Of a stretch of DNA of 64,000 bases, positions 56,201 through 64,000 are shown piece after piece (position 1 is the first letter of the stretch; the number at the start of each line of letters is the position of its first letter). Below the pieces are notes generated by a model that saw only the letters and a program-made list of their open reading frames with translations, made no database searches and was not told where the DNA came from. The stretch covers positions 1 to 64,000 of the forward strand of contig CAIOLW010000241.1 of assembly GCA_903859215.1 (NCBI GenBank), written 5' to 3'. This DNA is from an uncultured bacterium (GTDB lineage Bacteria; Krumholzibacteriota; Krumholzibacteriia; LZORAL124-64-63). The position numbers were made by a program, and so were the translations under genes.

Positions 56201-57017
56201 GGATGGTGAGGTTGATCAGGCCCGTGTCCTGCGCGCTCTTGGTGCCGCCGGCGACGTTCAGGGCATCGGTGCGGTCGAGCACGCCGGCGACGTTGTGGCT
56301 GCGCGCCATGTAAGGGGCGATGTCGTCGACGAACAGTTCCACGACGTCGTCCCCGAACGGACGCGGCGGGTACCAGGTGAAGCCGCCGGGCAACGGCTCC
56401 GCGACCGGGATCAGGTTGAAGTACTTCGGGTGGACGGCTGCGATCACGATGCCCAGCCGGTCGTTGAACTCGACCAGGCTGTCCTTGCGCTGGAGGTCGA
56501 CGTTCGCCCGCTGCCGCCACTGGCGACGCCAGATCGTTTCCAGGCTGGGCTGCAGGCCGGGTTCCCGGTGCGGGTCCACGCCCTGCCGGAGCAGCCGCTC
56601 GCGCTGCACAAGGCGGTCCTCGCCGAGCAGCGCCGGGTTCTCCGTGGCCTTCAGGAGGGCGTCCAGGCCGGGCAGCAGCGGGGTCGCGGGGGCTTCAGCC
56701 GCTGCCGCGGCCGGCGCCTCGGCGGGCGATTCAGAGGCGGCCCGACCGGCCAGGCCGGCGCCCAGGAGCAGGCCCAGCACCACGCCGACCCACAATGGAC
56801 GGCAGGCGGCGGGGAACCAGCCCCTCCGAAACGGGTATCCGGGCCTGCCAGGCGACCGGGACAAACGCGGGATCTCCTTGGTAGCTCGGGGTTGGCCGCC
56901 AAAATACTGCTGGTCCGGCCGTCGCCCGTCTACGAAAATGGTCAGGCTGTGCCCCACGAGCGGCCCCACCTGCCGCAACTCCCCGGGTGGGAGGTGCGGC
57001 CCGGGCAGCCCGGACAA
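50235..57017 (-). CDS. sprA: SprA/Sov-type giant outer-membrane protein (T9SS outer-membrane translocon family)
   Basis: 2260 aa; GTIGEKIILEVDHNSQQMGPDATKIKLMYRGLDDEVIRSIETGDVGLTLPGSQLMGYSSNKSGLFGVKVTGQVG; GQVFLEDFEGVDASDMV; C-terminal strand GLGVEATFVF. True start probably downstream, near the signal peptide (~56800). Confidence 0.85.
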   Translation of the reverse strand: MSGLPGPHLPPGELRQVGPLVGHSLTIFVDGRRPDQQYFGGQPRATKEIPRLSRSPGRPGYPFRRGWFPAACRPLWVGVVLGLLLGAGLAGRAASESPAEAPAAAAAEAPATPLLPGLDALLKATENPALLGEDRLVQRERLLRQGVDPHREPGLQPSLETIWRRQWRQRANVDLQRKDSLVEFNDRLGIVIAAVHPKYFNLIPVAEPLPGGFTWYPPRPFGDDVVELFVDDIAPYMARSHNVAGVLDRTDALNVAGGTKSAQDTGLINLTIPVKLPRTLEKIIGKGEKTQIKITGREHIALNGESTVIKPFVATERVSSQSLFPTLEMEQQLSINLSGTIGEKIILEVDHNSQQMGPDATKIKLMYRGLDDEVIRSIETGDVGLTLPGSQLMGYSSNKSGLFGVKVTGQVGRAEFTVVASKQKAEASSKQFNAKGGQVSDNIIPAYAYLNNRFFRLDLPGDEPLGRVTGERIRYSSVKVFEMMPTGQFQPGDIANVAVYVDREGFRGWDNGSIDFNVPHDFGPRWREITAFDPMLDANGGLVAIDMRTQMDNSDVLAVVYTVEDALGSEIAQVGDNPDVMGNPTQDVVGGTGKYYRMKLLKALYNKPDPHVFKYVLRNIYSLGGANIDPSTFELRIEKNEVGNGQPAQDENGLDYIRVFGLDRRNAQGQATHDGVVDADDPYLIDLVKGLLKFPLDFPEPFNASEAQYKAYADVEPFQWEGTFLQTKIPNLSKIYDFDTPQTDLVTHDEFKIIARHAAAASSFSLGASNIEEGSETVTIDGRQLTRDVDYEIDYTFGEIQLKGEAANLTADSKISVDYQYAPFMGGGNTSLMGLSLGYDLGQDSKLATSVLYQSESIVGEKAKLGEEPSKNLVGNVNLQHTFKPRFLTSVANFLSRNDSERESSVQFLGELALSLPNPNTKGQVFLEDFEGVDASDMVTLNRLGWSWASSPKLGSGWLATHPDSRSFQPADRVNTVRWFLPKDRVLRRYLNPDLVNQERDETQTAMDLYLRADGIWRPENWGGIMRGVSRTGLDLSKSQFVEVWVNDQVPDAALRSGKLHIDFGYINEDGFWPRDDQGNLVAGTFQQEDGIVNKQPDGVWTYDEDIGLDGDASDAKLYKAEYSIDGDEPFPKINNTARNNREDTEDLNANGRLDTANGYFTVTIDLKETPALVDVDRDYADVQELVSKNIAWRKYRIPLAAVDSVSAGTAANIKAVTHARIWYENDSGSAPSAVHLQLSDLRFLGSRWEREGVRRIDGEQLLSHGERLADEEFFLGEVNNKENPDYSPPFAVHVENNIPDKEQSLVLNFQDLERGHLMRISKQVSPRGDDYTGYRNMSWYWFNPSHATADLDLLFRVGADSLNYYEIAYRFSDGAAKTGWHRMSLGMAELSNAKTGDLAEDGSLHAIVPDLESGDEYLVRVVGRPDLRRVRRYFVGVANNMLTEPASGYFYINDVRLEGVKRDHGMAQRAGVRVNMADVFKVDFDWKHTDDAYHGLDKAVGSGIDHGEWSLQNSFNVEDFFPLAGFRLPVSGSRRQATDRPKYVTNSDIEIIDPDMLTAMSTIVTREQFSARLNHTPGKAPLLRYLVDPWSAQLSGSREKTDSPLLLSRSKSLQGGLNFDLRIMGNYMLGAYPVLRWVPIVKGVSIVPRRIALGASFSSTEGAATTITETGFVTVRPVDRRRIGKLNGSVDYSPLQIVDMAFSFISDRDLLREQKQLGVNIGQENRRSYDLRVTFTPPKGLKFPASPLFAPARFTLRMIDQISPSLQFTGGFADVHDPATRQPGDPDNIRSVSNAGSWDLRLQLPVGDAVKKIFPEQRWSATQRDQMLASQRRLEDREARRVPGGPPLIPPAGTGNPPATPAPGATDSTGIARGTPPSTDPTAAAGADDQLLAPDERKRREDERLLAAAEARVEQEQEDQRRSGATGMPATGAMPPPGGPVTSAGGGGFGPRALVDPFISVLRNTSPLKVTLTRRRNSNYVRLLDPATFWYEAGFNSELDVDAARFAAHGFDEQESVTLATNTRVTRQLSLDLKYSNNNSRREQVGSESRSLHTEWPDVQFSLTGIEKWRLLGGGKKEGDGWFRSSSFNVGYKRSLTVNNFTATVYSPTYSTTIQPRWSFTFPSGLSATLNANLKWDDVRGNGVTTTTNQSRYGLQVRHQFKAEQFLAKMGLYRPGSSQNVTLDVDLSYQKDRTDRVNPGLADTAPTGQKRLSLDPRFTYQISKNLNGAIRFKFARSSNIATGQHSTTLGLGVEATFVF

Positions 57018-57102
57018 GCCATCCGGGGGCCGACGGCCCCCGGTTCGTCAGTCGCCGGCGACAGGGCGCGAGAGACCGCCACGGCACGCAGCCGCCACAA
57101 CC

Positions 57103-58518
57103 ATGAAAGCGTCTATGCGCTTGATTAACAGGCACTTGCTGACGGCTACCGCGGGGCCATTCGTCTTCGGCTGGGTCGTGATCACGTTCCTGCTGATGAT
57201 AGATGTCCTGTTCAGGTACGTCGATCTGTTTGTCAGCAAGGGCGTGCCGTTCCTCCTGGCCACGCGGGTCCTGGGCCTGAGCCTGGGGCATACTTTTGCA
57301 TTGTCCGTGCCAATGGCGGTGCTGGTCGGGGTACTGATGGGAGTCGGGCAACTGGCCGCCGACCATGAAATTACGGCCATGAGGGCCAGCGGGCTCAGCC
57401 TGTGGACCATTGCCCGTCCCCTGTTCCTGGCGGCAGCGGTGGTCACAGCCACCCAGGCGGCCTACAACCACTACGTCTACCCGCGGTCCAACCACCTCCT
57501 GGTCAACCTGCTGCAGGACATCAGCCGGCAGAAACCGATGCTCGAGATCCGCGAGCACCAGTTCACCGACCTCAACGACAAACTCACGATCTTCGTGCGC
57601 CACAAGGACGACCGCACCGGCGCCATCGGCGAGGTCTCGATCTTCGAGAAGGCGCAGCCGGGCGACCCCTCGCCCCGGCTGACCATCGCGGCCCGCGGTC
57701 ACATCATTCCCGACCACGAGCGGGACCAGCTGCGGATCGAGCTCGAGGACGGCGAGATCCACGAGATGCCCGACCCGCAGAAGCCCGGCACCTACCAGTT
57801 GACGCGGTTCAAGCGGCACAACCTGGTGGTCGACCACATGGAACAGGACTTCCAGGCTTCCGACCGCACCGCCCGCGGCGACCGCGAGATGGACCTGACA
57901 GCACTGCGCGCCGCCATGCTCGAGGAGCGCGGGCACAAAGTCGAGGTGCGCGGGCGCGTGCGTGAGCAGGCCGGCACGATCCTCGACGAGCAGTGGAAGG
58001 TCCTGGACCCGGCCGGGCGCGCAACCCTGGCCAACGCCGCCGGCGGGGACAGCCCGCGCGCGGATGTCCTGGACGGCCGTTTCCGCGCCACCCGCCAGAA
58101 GGTGCAGCGCGCGCTGGACCAGGACCGCTACCAGATCCGCCTCTACGAGAGCTACCAGATGAAGGAGAACAAGTACGACGTCGAGTACCACAAGAAGTTC
58201 GCGATCCCGGTCGCCTGCCTGGTCTTCGTCCTGCTCGGCGTTCCCATGGCTGTGGCCGGCTCACGCAGCGGCCGGGGCATCAGCGTTTCCCTGGCCCTGG
58301 CCGTGTACCTCGTGTACTACGCGTTCCTGATGGGCGGCGAGAAGCTGGCCGACCGCGGGCGCCTGGATCCCGTCGTGGCCATGTGGGCCGCCAACGTGGT
58401 CCTGACCGGCATCGGCATCCCCCTGTTCGCGCACACGGTACGTGAAGGACGGCTGCCCGACCTGCCGACGCTGCCCTGGCGACGGCGCAGCGGCGACGAC
58501 CGAGGGGCGGCACGATGA
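57103..58518 (+). CDS. lptF: LptF/LptG family permease
   Basis: LINRHLLTATAGPFVFGWVVITFLLMIDVLFRYVDLFVSKG; YHKKFAIPVACLVFVLLGVPMAVAGSRSGRGISVSLALAVYLVYY. Confidence 0.93.
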   Translation: MKASMRLINRHLLTATAGPFVFGWVVITFLLMIDVLFRYVDLFVSKGVPFLLATRVLGLSLGHTFALSVPMAVLVGVLMGVGQLAADHEITAMRASGLSLWTIARPLFLAAAVVTATQAAYNHYVYPRSNHLLVNLLQDISRQKPMLEIREHQFTDLNDKLTIFVRHKDDRTGAIGEVSIFEKAQPGDPSPRLTIAARGHIIPDHERDQLRIELEDGEIHEMPDPQKPGTYQLTRFKRHNLVVDHMEQDFQASDRTARGDREMDLTALRAAMLEERGHKVEVRGRVREQAGTILDEQWKVLDPAGRATLANAAGGDSPRADVLDGRFRATRQKVQRALDQDRYQIRLYESYQMKENKYDVEYHKKFAIPVACLVFVLLGVPMAVAGSRSGRGISVSLALAVYLVYYAFLMGGEKLADRGRLDPVVAMWAANVVLTGIGIPLFAHTVREGRLPDLPTLPWRRRSGDDRGAAR

Positions 58519-59588
58519 CCATCATCCACCACCGGCTGCTGGTGACGTTCCTCCGCTACCTCCTGTACTGCATGCTGGGCGCGCTCGTCCTGTTCACGAT
58601 GGTCGACCTGCTCGAGAACATGGGCAGCTTCGTCGACAACGCCGCCAGCAGCAGTGAGGTCCTGCGCTACTACCTGTACAAGTCCGCGTGGATCGTCGAC
58701 ATCGTGTTGCCGATTTCGATGCTCATGGCCACGCTGTTCTCGGTGGGCCAGATGGCGCGCTATCTCGAACTGACCGCGCTGTTCGCCGCCGGTTGGTCGC
58801 TGATGAGGGTCACCCGCCCGCTGGTGGTGCTGGCCGCGGTCACGTCCCTGCTGTCGCTGGCCTGGCGCGAGTTCGTGCTGCCGAAGGCGAACATCGCCCG
58901 CGACCGCGTGTGGGAAGTGGAGATCCACAAGCGCGCCGACCTGATCCGCCCGACCCAGAACCTCGCCCTGACCGGGCCCGATGGGCGCCTTTACTACGCG
59001 CGGCGCTACGACCCGGGCACGCGACTGCTGACCGGCCTGAAGATCCTGACGCGCCAGGATGCGCGCGTGACCGAGCGGATCGACGCCGCCCGCGCCGAAT
59101 GGGATGGCGAGCACTGGACGCTGGTCGACGGGACGCGGCGCGTGTTCGACGGGGATGCCGAGCGGCTGTCGACGTTCACGCGGCTGACCGCGACCGACCT
59201 GACGATCAAGCCGCAGGCCTTCGAACGCGACCGGATCGCCCAGGAAGACATGAATATCCGGCAGCTGTGGGAGTATTCCGGGCTGGTCCGCCAGACCGGC
59301 GGCGACCCGCGTTCGGCCGAGGTGGACCTGCAGTTCAACCTCGCCTTCCCCCTGGTCAACCTGATCGTCGTGCTGATGGGCATCGTCCTGGCGTCGGGCC
59401 CCCGCAAGACCACCGTCGCCTCGGGATTCGGCCTGACGATGGCCGTCAGTTTCGGCTACTACCTGTTCATGAACTTCGGGCGGGCGCTCGGCCACGCCGG
59501 AGCCGTCCCCCCGGTCGCCGCCGCCTGGGCGGGCAACCTGTTCTACGGACTCGCGTTCTGCGGGCTCTTCCTGCGGGCCCGGCGTTAG
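58515..59588 (+). CDS. lptG: LptF/LptG family permease
   Basis: FLRYLLYCMLGALVLFTMVDLLENMGSFVDN; VDLQFNLAFPLVNLIVVLMGIVLAS; 4-nt overlap with lptF. Confidence 0.93.
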   Translation: MTIIHHRLLVTFLRYLLYCMLGALVLFTMVDLLENMGSFVDNAASSSEVLRYYLYKSAWIVDIVLPISMLMATLFSVGQMARYLELTALFAAGWSLMRVTRPLVVLAAVTSLLSLAWREFVLPKANIARDRVWEVEIHKRADLIRPTQNLALTGPDGRLYYARRYDPGTRLLTGLKILTRQDARVTERIDAARAEWDGEHWTLVDGTRRVFDGDAERLSTFTRLTATDLTIKPQAFERDRIAQEDMNIRQLWEYSGLVRQTGGDPRSAEVDLQFNLAFPLVNLIVVLMGIVLASGPRKTTVASGFGLTMAVSFGYYLFMNFGRALGHAGAVPPVAAAWAGNLFYGLAFCGLFLRARR

Positions 59589-59619
59589 CCGGGACCGGCG
59601 GCTGATTTGGCTGGACTCC

Positions 59620-59648
59620 TTGCCCGGGCCGTCCTAGCTTGGTAAATT
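59620..59648 (+). promoter_or_regulatory. Putative promoter of the PKD lipoprotein gene
   Basis: TTGCCC-N17-TAAATT, about 90 nt upstream of the ATG. Confidence 0.4.
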
Positions 59649-59738
59649 GAAACCACAGGCAGACCGGTCCCGGGCCGCGTCCCGGAACCGCTGATCGGCA
59701 CCGCCCCCGGCGACCCCACAGGGAGAGCAAACCAGCTC

Positions 59739-60413
59739 ATGAAACGCGTTTCCATCCCCTTGGCGATTAGCCTCACCCTGATCGCGGCGGCCCTGCTCAG
59801 CACAGGCTGCAAGCAGAACAGCAAGCCGCGCATCACCCGCATGACCGTCAGCCCCGCCTGCGGCGTGGTCCCGGTCGAGGTTTCCGCGACCGCCTACGCC
59901 TCCGGTGGTGACGAGTCGGGCAATCCCCTGGGCGGCAACAACAACCTCGAGATGAACTGGGACTTCGGCGACGAAGGCACCGGTACCACCTCGGTCGCCT
60001 ACCACACGTATGCCGAACCAGGCACGTACAATGTGGTGGTGACGGCGGTCGACCCCGCTGGTGAATCGGCCAGCGCGACCCTTCCGGTGACCGTGCTCGC
60101 GGACAGCCTGGTCGTCGAGGCGTCCACCGACTTCCCCGCCGGCACCCTGACCACGGCTGACACCGTCCATTTCGCGGCGGCCATTTCGTCGTGCGACGTC
60201 GACTTCCCGGCCGTACCCGGCGATGCGGTGAAACTGTCATTCCGCTGGCAGATGAACGACGCGGCCCACCACGTCTACACCAGCCCGCATCCCGCCTTCC
60301 GTTTCACGACGGTCGGCGAGTACGATGTGAACCTCACGGTCACCTATGCGGCCTGGGCCGTCACACGCCACCGCACGATCCACCTGTCGGTCGCGGCGCC
60401 CGGCGCCAACTGA
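59739..60413 (+). CDS. PKD-domain lipoprotein
   Basis: MKRVSIPLAISLTLIAAALLSTGCKQ lipobox; MNWDFGDEGTGTTSVAYHTYAEPGTYNVVVTAVDPAG. Confidence 0.88.
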   Translation: MKRVSIPLAISLTLIAAALLSTGCKQNSKPRITRMTVSPACGVVPVEVSATAYASGGDESGNPLGGNNNLEMNWDFGDEGTGTTSVAYHTYAEPGTYNVVVTAVDPAGESASATLPVTVLADSLVVEASTDFPAGTLTTADTVHFAAAISSCDVDFPAVPGDAVKLSFRWQMNDAAHHVYTSPHPAFRFTTVGEYDVNLTVTYAAWAVTRHRTIHLSVAAPGAN

Positions 60414-60451
60414 CCGCCCGCCCCCGGGCGGCGCGGCCGGTGAAAAGGAAC

Positions 60452-60479
60452 GCGGCGGGACTCCCGGGAGTCCCGCCGC
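60452..60479. terminator. Bidirectional hairpin between PKD gene (+) and metK (-)
   Basis: GCGGCGGGACTCCCGGGAGTCCCGCCGC perfect 28-bp palindrome followed by TTCTTCTT. Confidence 0.75.
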
Positions 60480-60511
60480 TTCTTCTTGCCCCACCCGCGT
60501 CCGCGATGCGA

Positions 60512-61657
<1,146 letters not shown>

Positions 61658-61709
61658 TCGACGGTCCTTCCCCTCGTAATCCGGGCCGCCCCCGCAGTGG
61701 CGACCGGCC

Positions 61710-62789
61710 TCAAACGTTCTGCGCCCTCGCGAGCGCCTCCTTCAACTTGACGATACGATCGACCGGAACCGGGTCGACGTTACCGAGAACTGCCAGGTGG
61801 CAGCTCAGGTAATCCCCGTACTGGACCAGCGACATGACCCGCGACAGGGCGTCGGGCCCGCCGCCCCGCAATTCGTGCACGGCGCCGAACTGGTCACCCA
61901 GCAGCTCCCGGGTCAGCCCTACACGCAGGGACGTGCGCGGATGCTCGTCGGCCGCACGCAGGATCAGGAGCGCGAACCGTTCGCGGTCCGCGGGATCCAG
62001 GCACCAGCCGACCAGGTCGTTGTGGTCCAGTTCGGGGAAGGCCGCCAGCAGCGCCGGCACCTTGCTGTTCTCGTTCAACTGGCCCTTCAGGCGGACACCG
62101 GCCGCATGGCTTTCACCGCCGCAAGTGTAGATCACCGGCACGCGACCCGCCAGTTCGCGGGCCAGGGTGCCGGCCGGGAGGTTTCCCCCGGGATCGGCCT
62201 CCCAACCGGCCGTTTCGGGGCCCCAGGGGCGCCGGCGCGCAGCATCGGCGCCCTCGAGCGTCCCGGCGGCGGCAGCCAGGGTCGCCGCGGGATCCGCCGT
62301 GACGCCCAGGCGCCCCAGGACGCGGGCCAGGGCCCCCACGCCGAAGCCCACGCTGGCCCGGGGCGGCAGCCCCCCCGGCAGGCTGACGACCGGGACGCCG
62401 TCGCGAGCGGCCAGCGCAGCAAGTTCCCCGCCGGTCGAGATCACGACCCGGCGGCATCCCCTCTGCCCCGCGGCCGCGTAGGACGACAGGGTCTCCTCGG
62501 TACTACCTGAGTAACTGGCGGCGATGACGAGGTCGTCGCCCCCGACCCAGCCCGGCAGGCCGTAGTCCCGCCAGACGGACAGCGACACCGTCCCGGCAGC
62601 CAGCAGCGGTTGCACGAGGTCGGCGGCGATCGCCGAGCCTCCCATGCCGCAGACGACGAGGCGCCGTGCGGACAGGGCCGGCGCGATCGCGTCCAGTCCG
62701 GCCAGGTTCGCGCTCTCGCGCAACTGGGCGGGCAGCGCCGCCACGAGCTGGAACATCCGGCCCGCGCCACCTTCCGGCCATCGGCTCAC
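61710..62789 (-). CDS. Bifunctional phosphoglucose/phosphomannose isomerase-type SIS protein
   Basis: [60 protein letters not shown]. Confidence 0.88.
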   Translation of the reverse strand: MSRWPEGGAGRMFQLVAALPAQLRESANLAGLDAIAPALSARRLVVCGMGGSAIAADLVQPLLAAGTVSLSVWRDYGLPGWVGGDDLVIAASYSGSTEETLSSYAAAGQRGCRRVVISTGGELAALAARDGVPVVSLPGGLPPRASVGFGVGALARVLGRLGVTADPAATLAAAAGTLEGADAARRRPWGPETAGWEADPGGNLPAGTLARELAGRVPVIYTCGGESHAAGVRLKGQLNENSKVPALLAAFPELDHNDLVGWCLDPADRERFALLILRAADEHPRTSLRVGLTRELLGDQFGAVHELRGGGPDALSRVMSLVQYGDYLSCHLAVLGNVDPVPVDRIVKLKEALARAQNV

Positions 62790-64000
62790 GACTGACCTCC
62801 CTCGGCTGCGCGCTCACGCTTGCGCGTGGCGATGTAATCGGCGAGCCACGCGTCGGCTTCGTCCGCCGTGGTCATGGTCAGGAGGTGGTCGGCCACCGAA
62901 CGCGCTTCCGAATACGGCGTCCAGCGGATGACCTGCTTGACCTTGGGCAGCGCGGCGCCGTGCGTGCTGATCTCGTCGAGGCCCAGTCCGAAGAGCACTT
63001 CCGCCAGGCGGGTCTCGGCGCTCATCTCGCCGCACATGCCGACCCAGATGCCCGCCTCGTGCGCGGCATCGACAGTGCGCTTGATCGCCCGCAGGACGGC
63101 CGGGTGCAGGGGACGGTACAGGTACGAGACGCGGCTGTTGCCGCGGTCCATGGCCAGCGTGTACTGGATGAGGTCGTTGGTGCCGATGCTGAAGAAGTCA
63201 CACTCGCGCGCCAGCAGGTCGGCCTCGAGCACCGCCGCGGGCGTCTCGATCATCACGCCCACCTGGATGTCCGGCACGTGCGGTTTGCCCTCGGCGGCCA
63301 GTTCGGCCAGGGCCTCGGCACAGACTTCGCGGGCCTGCCGCAGTTCCTCGACGCCGGTGATCATCGGGAACATCAGCTTGGCCGAACCGGCGGCCGCGGC
63401 GCGGTAGATGGCCTTGATCTGCGTCTTGAACAGCACGCGGTTGGCCAGCGAGAACCGGATGCCCCGCCAGCCCAGGAACGGGTTGTACTCGCGCTTGGCG
63501 CCGAGGTAGTCCGAGACCTTGTCGCCGCCTACGTCCAGCGTGCGGAAGATGACCGGGCGCCCGCCCATGCGCCGCACGATCTCGTTGTAGATGCGGACCT
63601 GGTCGTCCTCGGTCGGGATCGTCCCGTGCTGGAAGAACAGGTATTCCGTGCGCAGCAGGCCGATGCCCTCGGCGCCGCGCGCAAGCGCCTCCTCCACCTC
63701 AACCGGCAGCTCGATGTTGACCATCATCTGCACGCGCCGTCCGTCTGGCGAAACCGCCGGGAGATCGCGCAGGTAGGCGAGCTTCTCGTTGACCACCACC
63801 TGCTGGCGGGTCAGGACGCTGAAGTGCTGGCGCGTTTCGTCATCCGGGTCGACAAGCACGCTGCCGTCGGTGCCGTCGACCGCCACGACGTCGCCGGGCA
63901 CCAGCAGCGCCGCGGCCCCCCGCAGGCCCACGACGGCGGGGACACCCAGGGAACGCGCGAGGATCGCAACGTGGCTGGTGTTGCCGCCCTCGTCCATCAC
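62786..64000 (-). CDS. ptsI: Phosphoenolpyruvate--protein phosphotransferase (PTS enzyme I), 5' part outside window
   Basis: GGNTSHVAILARSLGVPAVVG; GAEGIGLLRTEYLFF; FRTLDVGGDK; FLGWRGIRFSL; FSIGTNDLIQYTLAMDR; CGEMS. Confidence 0.94.
   Translation of the reverse strand: MMDEGGNTSHVAILARSLGVPAVVGLRGAAALLVPGDVVAVDGTDGSVLVDPDDETRQHFSVLTRQQVVVNEKLAYLRDLPAVSPDGRRVQMMVNIELPVEVEEALARGAEGIGLLRTEYLFFQHGTIPTEDDQVRIYNEIVRRMGGRPVIFRTLDVGGDKVSDYLGAKREYNPFLGWRGIRFSLANRVLFKTQIKAIYRAAAAGSAKLMFPMITGVEELRQAREVCAEALAELAAEGKPHVPDIQVGVMIETPAAVLEADLLARECDFFSIGTNDLIQYTLAMDRGNSRVSYLYRPLHPAVLRAIKRTVDAAHEAGIWVGMCGEMSAETRLAEVLFGLGLDEISTHGAALPKVKQVIRWTPYSEARSVADHLLTMTTADEADAWLADYIATRKRERAAEGGQS

Noticed and set aside
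61658-61709. Possible SAM riboswitch upstream of metK
   Set aside because: Spacer only ~50 nt to the upstream gene; no room for or sign of a SAM aptamer.

Overview
High-GC bacterial chromosomal window, almost wholly coding, with about 48 protein genes and no rRNA, tRNA or CRISPR array that I could see. The first ~31 kb is nearly all minus strand. It holds: a DUF1998-type DEAD/DEAH helicase (cut by the left edge); tatA; DUF4321; a HIT protein; a GlmU-like uridylyltransferase lacking the acetyltransferase domain; panC/panB; a deoxynucleoside kinase; folK/folB; a dapL-like aminotransferase; a yqeB-xdhC-mocA-yqeC set (selenium-dependent molybdenum hydroxylase maturation type) coupled to a glycosyltransferase; groEL/groES with a CIRCE operator; a compact chemosensory operon (cheR, cheB, a heme-motif MCP, cheW and a CheA with two CheW-like domains plus a receiver); coaX, birA, nadC, uvrB, a RodZ-like HTH protein and valS. 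The middle contains a small secreted protein, a PDZ-membrane-GAF-PP2C phosphatase, a candidate 21-aa membrane microprotein with its own terminator, tlpA/dsbD-like redox genes, FG-GAP and outer-membrane proteins, a YigZ protein, a primary-type sigma factor and a GT-C-like/TPR membrane protein. The right part contains DUF4139, an orphan CheY, TPR, a MglA-like protein with degenerate GTPase motifs, uncharacterised small proteins, an M28 peptidase, a 2260-aa SprA/Sov-type protein, lptF/lptG, a PKD lipoprotein, metK, a phosphoglucose/phosphomannose isomerase and a PTS enzyme I (cut by the right edge). SprA suggests an FCB-superphylum-type lineage; this is inference. No single unmistakable new defence or mobile system is present. 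The best leads are the microprotein transcript, the degenerate MglA-like protein, the secreted protein with a possible C-terminal motif, the SDMH accessory cluster without a hydroxylase, and the heme-MCP/hybrid CheA array with 10-bp phased repeats upstream.
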